Positions 1-13,505 are shown, counted from the stretch's first letter. The stretch: 64,000 nt of DNA from Ailanthus altissimus (GCA_946807835.1 OX327699.1:312501-376500), one strand, 5' to 3'. The notes: generated by a model from the letters alone, not told the origin. Translations and numbers: made by a program.

Positions 1-581
1 CATTTCTTTTAATAATAATTCATATTTTATTTCTATAAATAGTTTGAATATATAGGTCGATAATTTAGAGAATGGTCTTTATATCCTACACCCAAAAACT
101 CAAACACTGCTTAATACTAAAATATTTAAGCTGGAACAACCAAACCTAAGAAACAAAGAAATTATCCTGGTGATAAAACATTCCTCTAGCATCTTAGATT
201 AGGTCATATTAACCTAAACAAGATACAACGACTAGTAAAGGATGAACCCTTAAATAGTTTTAAACATTTGTACTTTACCAGGTTGCGAATTGTGTCTAGA
301 AGGTAAAATGACTAAAAGACCTTTAATTGGAAAAGGCAATAGGGTAAAAGAACCTTTGGAACTAGTACATTTAGATGTCTATGGTCTGATTAATGTACAA
401 GCCAGAGGAGAATACAATATTTTGTCACTTTTATTGATGATTGTTCTTACTATGGCTATATATATTTGATGCATAGAAAATCGAAATGTTAGAAAAGTTC
501 AAAGATTCCAAGCCAAATTTGAGAAATAACTCAATAAACCATTAAAAGCACTTCAATCTAATCGAGATAGTGAATACTTCG
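1..581 (+). pseudogene. Ty1/copia pol relic, part 1 (GAG-pre-integrase and integrase)
   Basis: Broken translation in several plus-strand frames gives the end of a copia GAG-pre-integrase domain (LRLGHINLNK near 193-222) and then the integrase core: a CLEGKMTKRP segment near 295-325, LVHLDVYG near 362-385 and FIDDCSYYGYIY near 427-465. The second catalytic aspartate block reads QSNRDSEYF near 553-579, so the usual Asp of the SDRGGE motif is Asn. Stops and frameshifts occur throughout. The reading is cut at 581 by a long LTR and resumes at 2820. The element runs off the left edge of the window, so gag and the 5' LTR are not visible. The copia assignment is firm; the lineage is not resolved. Confidence 0.85.
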
Positions 582-2819
582 TGTTGGAATTTGTGCTTAT
601 GTGCCATCCCATTTTATATAAATATTTTTATTTATTTATGTAATAAATATTTCATTAAATCGCTAATTATTTTTATTATATGGTAAGATGCTTATAATGT
701 TTCAGACACTGTATGATCTGAAAGAGTTCAGATCTGATTTAAATGAGTTTAGACTAGTTATAAGAGTTAGCTACACTGAGAATTATAACTGCTAAGAGTT
801 AACAGATTATAAGTATTCTTTCAATTGACTATTTTCTTTTCCCCTTTCCTAGTCGATTAATAACAAAATGAATTCTTCCAATTTATAAAATAAAAATTCC
901 AATGGCTTTTTCTCAGTAAAATCTAAAGAGTTAGAACATTGTCTGAAATGGGACAAAGACCTGGGGGTATAATAGTAATGACATAATTGTAAAGGGTTGT
1001 AAATAGTGCTAAGAAATGTCATTGTGCAAGTATGTTCTTAAACATTATATTCCTGATCTATTTTTACTAATGATGGTTTGTCGGTGAAAATATTATTTAA
1101 TATAGATTGATGTATGTTTATATTTAGATAATCTAGATGGTTAGTCTTAGCAAACCATGAGCTTAATGGAAGCTTATATAGACATTTAGGTATTCAGTTA
1201 GGACTAGGTACAACACAAACTTAATTAAGATCTCCAATAGACATCCCATAAAGCCATCAATGGAGGGTTTTTTTGAGTTGAGTAGTATTGATGTCCTTTG
1301 ACCTAAACACCATGGTGAACTTATGAGTAATCTACTATACTTGAGTTTCATACATGTTAAAGAGCTTTCATGGTCTAACAATTGGGTGTCCTTGGGTATA
1401 GTCCGATGCTTATGGAGTCTGATGTGTGTAGATATGGAATCCGTCAGCTTATATAGGTGATTTGTATATCAAGATGCTCTAAAATTATATTCTAAACAAT
1501 CTTATGGCCATAAGTAATTAACCCAGGAAAAGAGTTTTCTGTGTGAGAAATAATATCACAAAAGTGTTTGTAAATATTGTTTATAAGAATACGAATCTGG
1601 AGATAAGTTTTAGAGTTGAGCATATAGAGACTTGACGGTGACGATCTATATCACCATTCTGCTAGAATATGAATAACGAAGGAATTATATGAAGATGTAT
1701 TAACCTCAACTTGTATGGTTCAATGTGCTGTTTTGTTATTTTCATAACGTGTGTGTAAGGCATTAATTATGGACTTACATAAGAGTTCTGTAAGATAAAA
1801 CAGGTGTGAACATAGAGAGTCTCACTATATCAAGTGTACTCGTTGTACACTGGATCAATGGTTTGATTTAGAAAGTTCTCGAAAAGTCAAAATTATTTCA
1901 GGATCTCTCAACGAAATGACAGGACTTAAGTGTTAAGCTTAAGATGTTAGTAAGTGAGACTTGCCACTTCATCCTTTCCATTGGATGCAACATATCATGC
2001 CATTAATATGTAATGGCATGACAAATGGCATAGTATCAATGGTCCATTTAATTATTAAGTGTTAATAGTTAAATTTGGCCAAATGAATAATTTGCAAGTA
2101 TGGCATGATAATCAATTTTCGGCCCATTTATTATATTAATGAATGGCATTAAATTAAGTAAAGTAGTCAGCTAAAGTCAAATGCTTTAAATTATTTAATT
2201 TGTAAATTGTGGCCATGTGAGTGTTAAGTTAGCATGCTTAGTCATACTTTAAGCATGTGCTGCCATCTTAAGATTTTACTTTCAAAATGAATGGCATTCT
2301 CATGTTTTGAATTAAGCATGACATATCTTAAGCAAAAGAATTTTGGACACTAACTCTTCTGATATTTGGCCAGCCTATGTTTATTTTCTGTTCATAATTT
2401 TAAAGAAGCATGACAATGCAAATATTATGCATTGTCATGCTTGTTAAATAAAAGGCAATTCTCTTGATTGTATTGGCCGAATTGTTAGCAACAAAGCCTA
2501 TAAATAGTCAGCTCCATTTCATTTTTAAGCACAAGTAAAATTGAACCAATAAATTGAGAGGCTGTGTAAAATAAATTTAAAAGCAAGAGTTGCTTCAAGT
2601 TTTTAAATTTCAACGAAAAAAGAAGCTACCGTTTTAACTTAAGGAATTTCACCCTATCCTCGACTAAAACTACATAAAATAAGCTTCAAAGGCGAGTTCT
2701 CTTTTATCTTATTAATGTAATGAGATGCATTTTTTATATTTCGCTATATATATTATACATGTGTGATGTGTAAATTAAAATTAAAATGTAAACACTCACC
2801 CTACGTTTAACATATTTTT
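582..2819 (+). mobile_element. Long solo LTR, family A, copy 1
   Basis: Starts TGTTGGAATTTGTGCTTAT, matching the starts of three further copies here (6864, 39737, 56350). It shares with them the block around GATCTGATTTAAATGAGTTT and the block around GGTGTCCTTGGGTATAGTCC. It lies inside the copia integrase. The host sequence reads CTTCG just before it and CTTTG at 2820-2824; removing one of these restores EYFDAEF, so this pair is the likely 5-bp target duplication with one change. The expected CA end is at 2811-2812, seven bases before that pair, so the exact 3' end is uncertain. No internal region or primer-binding site is present, so it is a solo LTR or an LTR-only element. Confidence 0.75.
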
Positions 2820-4800
2820 CTTTGATGCTGAATTTAAAGATCACCTAAAAGAGCATGGGATCATATACCAACTAAGTGCTCTGAGAACACCACAAAAAAT
2901 GGTATAGCAAAAAAGAGAAATAGAACACTACTAGATATGTTGAGATCCATACGTTACCCACTTCTTTTTGGGGATATGTATTGCAAATAGGAATGTAAAT
3001 TCTTAACGTAGTACAATCTAAGAATCTTTAAAACAACCTTGGAGTTGTAGAATGGTTGCAAACCTTTTCGTGACACTTTTATATGTGAAAGTGTCCAACA
3101 TACGTGCTAAGGAAAAGACCGAGAAGTTAGAACCACATTCAAAATTGTGCCTATTTGTAGGCTACCCTAAATAGACAAGAGGTGGTTTCTTTTATAACTT
3201 TCAAGATAATAAAGTATTTATATCGACAAATGCTATATTTCTTGAGGATAATTATATAAAAGATCACATACCTCAAAACAAAGTTGTTATCGATGATTTA
3301 TTTTTTAATGAGGTTAGACCTTAATAACCAACAATTATTGTTAGATCACAAAGTCACAAACTGTGCCTACTTGTCAGAGTACACCATCGCTACCTAGGCA
3401 TAGTGAAAGGGTAGTAATACCACTCATACGCTTCAGTTTAATTAGAGAAGCACAAGTCGCAATCTCTGATGATAGTGTAGACAATCTATTGACATACAAA
3501 CAAGTAAAAGAAAATCATGACAAGAAAAATGGCTTGAAGTTATAAATCTTGAGATAGAGTCAATGCACTCTAACTCAATCTGGGAGCTTATAGATCTACA
3601 TGAAGGATTTAAACCCATTAGGTGTAAATGGGTCTACAAAAGAAAATGAGGAACATATGAAAAAGTGGACTTAAACAAGCATCTAGATCTTGGAATATAA
3701 GATTTGATCAAGTTATCAAGTTTTATAGTTTTGAGAAAATATTGATGAAGCTTGTGTATACAAGCACATCAAAGTGGACAAAGTAGTTTTCTTAGTTCTT
3801 TATGTCGATGATATTATTCTTACTGAGAATGATAAAGAAGTATTATTGAATGTAAAGAAATGGCTAGCTAAGTAATTCCAAATGAAAGATTTGTGAGAAA
3901 CAAGTTATGTTCTTGGGTTCTAATTTATATAAGATCGTAAGAACAAACTTTTAACGCTGTCTTGAATATCGCACATAGATAAGATCCTTATAAGGTTTTC
4001 AATGCAGAATTTTAGAAAAGGTAATTTACCTTCTCACTATGGAATTCACTTGTCTAAACTACAATGTCCTAAGACACTTAAAAAAGAAGAGGATATGAGA
4101 TGGAAACCCTATGAATTTGAAGTAGGCAGCCTAATATATGCCATATTGTGTACTAGGTATGATATTTGTTATTCGATGGGTATAGTCAACTAGTATTAAT
4201 TCAATCTAGGATATGATCATTAGATTGTAGTAAAGTATATTCTCAAGTGCCTACGGAGAATAAGAAACTATATGTTTGTTATTCTAGTAAGGATTTGATC
4301 CCAATCAAACACACTGATTTTGATTTTCAATCTGACTTAGATTATCAAAAATCCGCTTTTAGATCAGTGATTATTCTTGTTGATGGAGCCATTGTGTGGA
4401 GAAGTATAAAGCAATCATATATTTTTTGATTTCACCATGGAAACCAAATATCTAATGGCTTGTGAAGCAGCTAAAAAAGTGGTATGGCTTCACAAATTCT
4501 TATTAGATTTGGAAGTTGTTTCAGATATCAATAAACCTCTCATGCTTTATTATAATTATAGCAGTGTAGTGTCGAATTCCAAAGAACCAAAAAGTCACAA
4601 AAAAGGTAAGCACATAGAAATGAAATATCATATGATTAAGGAGATCGTTCACCAATAAGATGTCATGGTCAAGAAAGATTGAATCAAAAATAACATGCTG
4701 ATCCTTTTATAGTGTCTCTACCTGCTGCTAGTTTTAAAAATCACTAAAAGAGTCTAAAGATACAAGACATGTCTCACTTGCTTTAGGGCAAGTGAAAAAT
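2820..4800 (+). pseudogene. Ty1/copia pol relic, part 2 (integrase, RT, RNase H)
   Basis: Continues the element of 1-581. Integrase resumes with FDAEFKDHLKEHGI near 2823-2864. A C-terminal integrase block follows near 3120-3325 (HSKLCLFVGYP, then FISTNAIFLEDN). RT begins near 3530 (SIWELIDLHEGFK). About 150 codons of RT appear deleted: KVDLNKHL is followed almost at once by the late motif ASRSWNIRFDQ near 3660. The active-site motif YVDDI is intact at 3801-3815. RNase H spans about 4350-4690 (GAIVWRSIKQS, TMETKYLMACEAAKK, SHKKGKHIEMKYH), and the coding end RDMSH is near 4766. A purine-rich tract at about 4787-4800 is the likely polypurine tract. Many stops and frameshifts; not functional. Confidence 0.88.
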
Positions 4801-6420
4801 TATTAGAAGTGTGCCTTAAAAGTATAATTATTTATATTTAAATAGTGCTGAAAATAAATAATATAAGTTATTCATTTAATTTTATGTTTGTAATTTTGAT
4901 TGCTTTTATTCAAATATCATGAAAATTCTTGATTATTATATTTAACTTTAAACTTAATATATAATAGTTATATACAAGAGGATTAAGTTTAAGCATAATA
5001 ATCTAAACAAGTACTTAGTATGATTGGAGACGAAAACTTCATTTTGAAATACTACAAGTACGGTCCAGTTATATATTGTATACAATGGTCTTATCCGAAT
5101 AATTCTATGTAGTGACATAAACAATGGAGGTGCTTTATATAATGTTGATTATATAGAACTGGACCACGATAAAATTAATTCTCTATTGTTATCACAATAA
5201 AATCATATATGGATTAATCTTAATCTTAAGTTATTAATGAACTCCTATTCATTGAGTTATTTTTATTAATTTACAAGGAAAAAATTGTAAAAAAATTTAG
5301 TCAATTATTAAGTATTTTTTAAATATAACAAAATAGATGGTTGAGAATATTTTTCACAAATATGGAATTCACTATTTCTGAAAAGAAGTTAAATAAGTTT
5401 TTTTTCTTGATAATTAATTCTGGTTTTGAATATAATGAGCATTAAATTTTCTTTAAGAGTTAAAAATAATAATAAATTTGTTAATTTTACAAATTAATGT
5501 TCAAAAGATGATCAATGTGGATCAATAATAAAGATAAAATTAGAGAGGTTAATAGACATTCGACCTAACTCTACTTATGAACACTTGTGGAGGATTGATC
5601 TATATGAAATAATTATTGAATAGAGAAAAATAGTTTTCTATTTTATAATTTATTTACAAAATTAAGATTTTATATTTTTAGTGGAGTAATATAAAGTTAA
5701 TAAATAAAATCACATTAATTAAAGAGCTTAATCAAATGATTTAATTTATTGGAGCGTAATTTTGTAGGTCCATCAAGTCCTCATAATGGCTCCATAAACA
5801 CTAAAATGGACTATTAAATTAATTGTTAGATTCAAAATATTAATTAGTTCAAGTTTAATTTGATTAAACTTATTAAGAATAATTAATTAATTTTGTTAGC
5901 TTATGTTTAATTTGATTAAACTTTTTGGAATCAATCAATTGTTTGTCGAATCTATAATAGTTATGGAATTAAATAAATAATTAGTTTATTTATTTAAATT
6001 AAATAATTAGATAATTATGAATTACTGAATTATTTAACTAAAGATAATTTTAGATATTATATTTATCCTTTTAATTATCTAAATTAAAATAAAGGAAACA
6101 TATTATTTTATCCTAATCCTATTAAAATTTGGAGTTTAGATAAAATAAAGATTCTTGCACCATAAAAATGGATTATTAGAATCATTTTTACGTATTCTTC
6201 ATTAGTATTTTCTTTAGGATAAATTTTTTCTAAAAAGAAAAAAATAAGAACACAAAAAATTAAATCTTTTACAATTTATCAACTCGTCCAATTGAGTAGT
6301 CCATTGATGAAAAATACAATATAGAAGATTTATTAGTGTTAACAGAAAACATCCGTAAAATATTTTGCGATTGAGATATTTTTATTATACTCTATTGTTA
6401 CTAAATTAAAATAGACATAA
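4801..6420 (+). mobile_element. 3' LTR of the plus-strand copia relic
   Basis: Directly follows the purine tract and begins TATTAGAAGTGTGCCTTAAA, a decayed form of the TGTTAG start common in plant copia LTRs. Very AT-rich. Typical mid-LTR sequence (TGATTGGAGACGAAAACTTC near 5020) is present. The right boundary is not sharp: no CA with a matching target duplication was found, and 6420 is an estimate. It lacks the family A and B motifs, so it is a third copia LTR type in this window. Confidence 0.6.
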
Positions 6421-6863
6421 AATATTTTGAAATCATTCATGCACTTACTTCTTTGATCATTTTGTTACCATCATCCCAGAGTTGGAATTGGATAGAATTT
6501 TATTCATTTGCTCAAAGTATGGCCAACTCTTTTGGATTTTTCCACTCTTCTCTTTTTATTTCAAAAACGCAATCATGTAAATGTAGTGTATTTGTAGATT
6601 CTATTTTTACATGTTCAAAATCATGATACTATGATGCAAAATTTCTTTTCTTCCTCGTGGAAATTTTGCTTTACTAGGATTTATAACTATAACTTTGGTC
6701 AGGCAAGACTGCAAATACAAACCTTGTATTTATGATGCAGAGAAGCCCATAGGGATTTGCATCGGCCTAGACTTTGATTGATCTTCTCATTCATTAAATA
6801 TTCCTTTTGATAACTTTAAAATGGTACATTATATACAAAATTCTAAAACCTTTAGCTTAAGGT
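6421..6863. other. Anonymous sequence ending in a partial 183-bp repeat unit
   Basis: No coding sequence recognised. From about 6780 to 6863 the sequence (TTTTGATAACTTTAAAATGG, then TTCTAAAACCTTTAGCTTAA) is a partial unit of the tandem repeat that continues at 8649 on the other side of an inserted LTR. Confidence 0.5.
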
Positions 6864-8648
6864 TGTTGGAGATAGTGCTTACATACCATTCCAATAAGCA
6901 ATAATTTTTTGATAATAATCCTCAATACATAATTATATGGTAAAAAGCTTGTAATATTTACAGACATTGTAAATCTAAAGGATTTTAGATCTAATTCAAA
7001 GGAGTTTGGGTCAACACTAAAAGTTAATAATTCTAAAAGTTAGAACCTTGTCTGAAATGGGACAAAGACTCGAAATATATTAGTAATAAAATAGTTGCAA
7101 AGAGTTAAAAATTGTGCTAAGAAATGTCATGCAGCATGTTCTCAAAAACATCATTCTTAATCCATGGTTATCGACACAAGTCGATTGGTATTCATTCTAA
7201 TTATATGTATGTCTATATTTGGATTGTCCAGATGGTTAGTCTTAGCAGACCATGGGCATATAGGTATTCAGTAAGGATTGGGTACTGAACAAACTCACGA
7301 AGACCTCTAATAGACATTTGATAAAGCCATCAATGGAGGATCTTTCTCTAATTGAGTAGTATTCGTGGTTCCTTAATCTGAGCACCATGATGGACTTGTG
7401 AGTAATCCATTATACTTTGGTTCTACGCATGTCAGAGATCTTTCATGGTTTGATCACTGGGTGTCACTGGGTATGTTTTATGCACATGGAGTCAGGTATG
7501 AGTAGATATGAGATTCGTCAACTCATATGGATGATTTTTATATCTTGATGCTCCAAAAAGTATATTTTAAAATGTCTTTTGGTCAAAAGAAAAAACCTTG
7601 AAAAAGAGTTTTTCGTAGGGTTAAACAATATCTCAAAAGAGTTTATGGATATTATTTTACAAAAATATAAATCTATTGATAAGTTTATGGCAGTGCACAT
7701 AGAGATTTGATATATCTTTGCTCTTCCAGGATATAGGGGAAGGAAGGATTATACGGATATGATTAACCTCAACTTGTATAGTTCAATGTTCTGTTCTATA
7801 ATATCTGTGACATATGTGTATGGAGCATTCTTCACGGGCTTGCAAAAGTGTTCTGTAAGACAAACAGAGGTGAACCTAGGGAGTCTCACAATATGAAGTG
7901 TACTTGTTAAGCATTAGGGTAGCAGACCGGATCTAACGGTTCGATCCGAGAGAATTTTAGAAAGCAGAATTTGTTTTAGGACTCTCAAGAAATATACGTG
8001 TCAAGTTCTAAGTGTGAAAACAATTAATTATTAGTTAAATAAGTAACTAATGAAATTTTATCACGTGGCATAAATGATCCATATATGAGTGACACATGTC
8101 ACATGCATAGAACAAATGGGTGACAAGGGGCAAGTGTTGTGTGACACTTGTCTTCATGCATGGGATGCATGAATGACAAGTGTTAAATGCATAATGGCAA
8201 GTTTTTGAAACTTTACAAGTTATGCATTTAGGTCCCTATTTTTAAGTATATATATGCCAAAACTTTGAATTTTGTTCACTTGAGTCCCTATTTCCAAAAT
8301 TATGAATTTAGGGAAAAAGTTCAAGAGTTGAACTATTTTGATGGATGAATTCATGCTGGAATTTTGTTAAAAATATTGTATTTCTAGAGTTTCAATCTCA
8401 TAGATTTGTTGAAGCCTAGAATTGCTTAAGGGGTAACTTCATTGTGAGCTCAAAAGTATCAAATGTCTAAAGGCTTCAAAGGTATATTTTTCTAGAACTA
8501 TAAGTGTAATAAAACTTAATTCTAAGTGTGTTCATTGCTTAGAAAATTAGTTTTCAATTTCATTGCGTAATTATGTGTGATTATCATGCATTAGATAAAA
8601 TGATCAACAAACACATTCACATGCATGCACTATGAATATATGTTAACA
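6864..8648 (+). mobile_element. Long solo LTR, family A, copy 2
   Basis: Starts TGTTGGAGATAGTGCTTACA and ends GAATATATGTTAACA, 1785 bp. The tandem repeat is interrupted at 6863 and continues after 8648, which fixes both ends. The flanking pentamers (AAGGT and AAATT) match at only three positions, so a target duplication is not clear. Near 8145-8185 it contains a palindromic stretch built on CACTTGTC, ATGCATG and GACAAGTG that recurs in the copy at 56350. No internal region. Confidence 0.75.
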
Positions 8649-9554
8649 AAATTATTGTTTTAAAAAAGCTTTATGGTAGAGTTTTTAAGTCCTAAATCAT
8701 TGATTTTGACTAATAATTAGAGTGCCGCCTTGACCTATAAGTCTAAAAATTTTGTGTTGATTATTTAACGAAAATAAACATTTAATAGCTTCAAAATAGT
8801 ATAATATATGCGAAATTCTGAAACCTCTAATTTAAGCTACAATTTTCAAAACATTTCTGGTTGAGATTTTAGGTCCCAAATGATTGAGTTTAGCTAAAAG
8901 ATAGACTACCACATTGACTTGCAAGTTAGAATTATGTGGTGATTATTTGCTGAAAAGAAGTATTCTATAGCTTCACAATGGTATACTACATGCAAAATTC
9001 TTAAAATCTTTAGCACAAGCTATAGTTTTCAATAGTTTTTAAGATGAGGTTTTAGGTCCCAAATTATTAAGTTTTGCAAATATGTAGACTACAATGTTGA
9101 CCTAGAAGTATTATAATTTTGTGGTGATTATTTAGTGAAAAAAAGCTTTTGATAACATCAAAATAATATATTATGTGCAAAATTATAAAACCTTAAGATA
9201 CAATTTTCAAAAGTTTTCTAGTCAGATTTTTACATCCCAAATGATTGATTTTGGTCAAAGAAGTGGACTACAACTTTAACCTATAAGTCACTTAATTATG
9301 TGATAATTATTTGGTGAAAAGAAGTATTCGATGGCTTTAAAATATTATAATACATACGAAATTCTAAAACCTTTAGCCCAAGGTATGATTTTTAAAAGTT
9401 TCTTAGTCGGATGTTTGGGGTCTCAAGTTATTGTTTTTTTTTGCAAAAATGTGGACTATCATGTTAACCTACAAATCTTAGAATTTTGTGATAATTATCT
9501 GGTGAAAAGAAGCATTTGATAACTTCAAAATGATATATTATACGCAAAATTTTG
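8649..9554 (+). repeat. Tandem repeat array, unit about 183 bp, left block
   Basis: About five diverged head-to-tail units. The anchor (gaaaagaag, tatt or catt, gat, agcttc or aacttc, aaaatgRtata) recurs at about 8792, 8975, 9160, 9339 and 9526, spacing 179-187 bp. Each unit also holds a gACTACCAYNTTGACCTACAAGT-like block and a TTTTNGGTCCCAAAT-like block. Successive units alternate between two variants, so the higher-order unit may be about 365 bp. No reading frame is kept between units. The array is cut at 9554 by a solo LTR and continues from 12433. Confidence 0.75.
9331..9519 (+). other. Short ORF inside a repeat unit, probably not a gene
   Basis: A 62-codon open frame lies entirely within one unit of the 183-bp repeat. 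Neighbouring units do not keep the frame and the product resembles nothing I recognise. It is listed only so that it is not mistaken for a gene. Confidence 0.3.
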
Positions 9555-9908
9555 TGTAATACCCCAAAATTTTTATTTATTTTGATTGAATTTATTAGTC
9601 AAAAGAAATAGAAGTATTTGATTGGTTGAATAAGTATAGTATGGTATAAGTGTTTGCATGGAATTAAAACCCATGCTATTAAAACTTTTCCAACATTTGG
9701 ACCAATAGAATTTTGCCAACATTGTTAAATGGAATTTACTAGAATTAGTTAGATTTTAACTAGATTTTTTATTTAGTTTAGTTATGAATAGTATTTGAAA
9801 TTTTTAGACCAATCAAATGCCACCATTTCTAACCAATGGTATTTTTATAATTTTGAGTTTAGTTGAGGGTATTTTTGAAAAGAAAATAAAGACTATAAAA
9901 GGGGGAAT

Positions 9909-10497
9909 AGTATTGAAAAATTTAGAGAAAACCAAACCTTTGGCCGTCCCCTCCCTTTTGCATTTTCTCTCCATTTTTTCTTTTATCTCCCTTTAAATTC
10001 AACAATTCTTAATACTTCCATTAGTAAATTAAGCCTCCAAATCCTTAATTAAAGCCTTCTTCATCAAGTTTCAAGGATCAATTTTAAGGTATAAGGTGTT
10101 ATTCAAGGTGAGTTGATGCTAAAAATTCTATTGAATATGAATTTGAGGTTTCAAGGGTTAATAGATTAAGTAGCCATGTAGAATTAGTGAATTATGCTTA
10201 GAACTAGTATTGAAAAATTTAGAGAAAACCAAACCTTTGGCCGTCCCCTCCCTTTTGCATTTTCTCTCCATTTTTTCTTTTATCTCCCTTTAAATTCAAC
10301 AATTCTCAATACTTCCATTAGTAAATTAAGCCTCCAAATCCTTAATTAAAGCCTTCTTCATCAAGTTTCAAGGATCAATTTTAAGGTATAAGGTGTTATT
10401 CAAGGTGAGTTGATGCTAAAAATTCTATTGAATATGAATTTGAGGTTTCAAGGGTTAATAGATTAAGTAGCCATGTAGAATTAGTGAATTATGCTTT
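9909..10497 (+). repeat. Tandem duplication of about 295 bp inside the solo LTR
   Basis: The block beginning AGTATTGAAAAATTTAGAGA at 9909 starts again at 10206, a period of 297 bp. The two copies are nearly identical; one visible difference is TTCTTAATACT against TTCTCAATACT. The first copy ends near 10200 and the second near 10497. Confidence 0.9.
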
Positions 10498-11623
10498 TAA
10501 TTTGGTAAATTAGAAATTTATTCATTATTTGTGTATTTTGGAAAATGAAGGTGAAAGCTTGGCCAAGGATAGTCAAGGGAAGGAGAAGGAGAAGGGAGAA
10601 GATGTGAGTCAAGTGGAGGAATTAAGCTTATAAGGTTGGTGTACACATTAGTTTGAAACATAAATTTTTACCTTAGGAAATTTAGTGTATATTGATGTAT
10701 TTTATTAATATGATGGATGAGTATGTTGAACTATAGCATTGAATTGATAATTATATTGTTTCTAAATGTATTAAATATGTTTTGAGTATTGGATATTAAT
10801 TGGTGGTCAAAATTGAAAAGAAAAGAAAAATTGGGCATAAATATGAATTTTGAGGAAATAGGACTTATATGGAAAATTCTGAAAAATTCTGGACTAAATT
10901 GTAAATATTTAAAATTTTTATGTCTTTATGTGTATTAGTATGTAATTAGAACTTATGTATGACTTGTTGAAGAAATTGGGGCCTAATGGAAAATTTTGGA
11001 ACAAATGGGCCTATAAGTGGAAAATTAGACAATTTTGGGCTGAATTGTTAAATCTGAAAAATTTGGAACTTATTTGGGTATTTTTGAATATTCTGGACCT
11101 ATATGAAAAATTTTGGAACATTTGGGTTTATGTATAAAAATCTTAAAAATTTTAGGCATAAAGGTAAATAGTAAAAAAATTCTGGGCCTATTTGTAATAA
11201 TGAAAAAATATTTGTGTCTAAATATGAATAATCAAAAAATTTGAATAAATGAGAATTTGTATAATAATTTGGTTTAATAATAATAAATTTGTGTTAAAAT
11301 ATTTTTTTTAATAAATAAATAATGTATTATAATAATACTTTTATGACGCCTTAGGTAAACTTGAACATTAGTAGGGGAGGATTGGTAGTTGGCATGCCAA
11401 TAGGGTATTATAACAGTACTGCGCCGTTTGTTTATTCGATGATACTACTCTATGTATCCGATCTGCTATCTATTCTGATCTGTTCTGGATTCGGTGGATA
11501 GTCACCGAGTGGCCGATGTCGGATTATTATCTGATATTTGTTAGCCCATTAGCCAATCCATGGTATCGTGTCAGTGTTTATTTTGAGCGCCTACTTGGAT
11601 TAAGTATAAATATGATATTTGTG

Positions 11624-11646
11624 TATATATATATATATATATATAT
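11624..11646. repeat. TA microsatellite
   Basis: Uninterrupted TA dinucleotide run within the solo LTR. Confidence 0.95.
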
Positions 11647-12432
11647 TTGATTAATTGAAATGAGAAATCGAAATAATGTTTTGGTTTAATAAATTGATTA
11701 ATTGATAAATTTTTGATTTATTATGATATATAGAGAAAAAAAATAGGTATTACTCAAAATTTCATTGTTTATATATATAGTTTATTGCAAAAAGGTAATA
11801 AAATTTTATTATACTGTTTCATCTTTTGTGTACACCCACTAAGCTGTTGTGCTTAGCGCGTTGAATTTACTATGCGCAGGTAGTAGAGTTGCCATCACTA
11901 AAGATTGAAGAGTAAATCTTTCTGCAGTTGCTCAGAGTCGCTCGCATTCTCTCTCTCTATATAATTATTTTTGATAGATATTTTGCTTGTCTATAGACTG
12001 TTGTGTATTATATTATGGACATTAAGTGTATGTGTATGTGCATGTATATATGTATTTATTTAGAACTGTCTCTTTTAAAACCATGATATATGATATATAT
12101 TTTGATAATATATTGGATGTGAAATAGTTTTGTAAAGGTTTGATACATTTATATTGTAATATGAGTTGTGAATATTTGCTGAAAGACAAATATGGAAGTT
12201 GGTTAAGAATGGATATGCAAATTTTGGGAGTGTTTCTTTTGTTACAGGTAGTGTAAAAATCCAATTTTTAAGGGAGACTCTGTCAGTTTTTCCCCGTAAA
12301 TGTTTATAAACAAAATAAAAAATATATATATTTTTGAAGTTTGAATAATCATTATCGTTGTTTCTATTCGATACTATTGTAGCACCCCCTGATCTCGTGT
12401 CTCGATGAGAGGCGAGTGAAGAGGGTGTTACA

Positions 12433-13505
12433 TTTTGGATCCTCAAGCCTAAGATATGGTTTTAAAAAGTTATCCGGTCGAGTTTTTGGATCCTAAATAA
12501 TTGGTTTTGGTCAAAATAATAAACTAACCTTGACCTACAAGTCTCAGAATTATGTGATGATTATTTGGTGCAAAATCTATTTGATATCTTCGAAATGGTA
12601 TAATATGTGTAAAATTCTAAAATCTCTAGCCTAACTTACAATTTTAAAAAGTTTTTTGGTCAAGTTTTTGGGTCCTATATTATTGATTTTTGAAAAACAT
12701 GGACTACCACGTTGACCTACAAGTTTTAGAATTTTGTGATGATTATCAGGTAAAGAGAAGTATTTAATAGCTTTTAAATGATATATTATATGCAAAATTT
12801 TAAAACCTCTAACTTAAGCTATGATTTTAACAAAAAAAAATATTAGTAAAGTTTTTGGGTCTCAAATGATTGATTTTGTCCAAAAGTGGACTACCACCTT
12901 AACTTACAACTCTCAGAATTATGTGAAGATTATTTGGTGAAGAGAAGTATTTGATAACTTAGAAATGGTATAATATATGCAAAATTTTAAAGCCTCTAGC
13001 CCAAGTTATGGTTATCAAAAGTTTTCTAGTCAATTTTTTGGGTCCCAAATTATTAATTTTAGCAAAAACATGGACTACCACGTTGACTTATGCGTCTTAG
13101 AATTTTGTGATGATTATTTGGTAAAAAGAAGCATTTGATAACTTCAAAATTGTATATTATGTACGAAATTTTGAAACCTCTAACTTAAGTTATGATTTTT
13201 AATAGTTCTTTAGTCGAGTTTTTAGGTTTCAAATAATTGATATTAGCCAAAATGTGGACTACCATCATAACCTACAAGTTAGAATTATGTTATGATATTT
13301 GGTGAAACAAAGTATTCGGTAGCTTCGAAATGGTATAATATATGAAAAATTCTAAAACTTCTAGTTCAAGCTATTGTTTTTAAAAGTTTTCTAGTCAAGT
13401 TTTTTGGTCTCAAATTATTTATTTTTGTAAATATATGGAGTACCATGTTGACCTACAAGTCTTAGAATTTTGTGATGATTATTTAATGAAAAGATAATTT
13501 TTACT
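12433..13505 (+). repeat. Tandem repeat array, unit about 183 bp, right block
   Basis: Continuation of the array of 8649-9554 after the solo LTR. Anchors occur near 12592, 12775, 12961, 13145 and 13326, spacing 181-186 bp, again alternating between an agcttc and an aacttc-type unit. The array breaks off near 13500 inside a unit, where inverted copies begin. Confidence 0.75.

Larger units (their letters stand above)
9555..12432 (+). mobile_element. Solo LTR of a Tekay-like Ty3/gypsy element
   Basis: Runs TGTAATACCCCAAAATTTTT to GGGTGTTACA, 2878 bp, with the 5-bp target duplication TTTTG at 9550-9554 and 12433-12437. Near its 3' end it has the sequence common in Tekay/Del chromovirus LTRs: TACACCCACTAAGCTGTTGT near 11831 followed by GCAGGTAGTAGAG near 11876. 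No internal coding region, so it is a solo LTR. It sits in the 183-bp repeat array, which reads on across it. It contains a recent internal duplication (9909-10497) and a TA run. The lineage name is inference from the LTR motifs. Confidence 0.88.

Noticed and set aside
12022..12446. Overlapping minus-strand frames of 80 and 123 codons
   Set aside because: They overlap the 3' end of the solo LTR and cross its boundary at 12432; no domain seen.
8649..13505. CRISPR-like or protein-repeat interpretation of the tandem array
   Set aside because: Units are about 183 bp without spacers, and no frame is kept between units.
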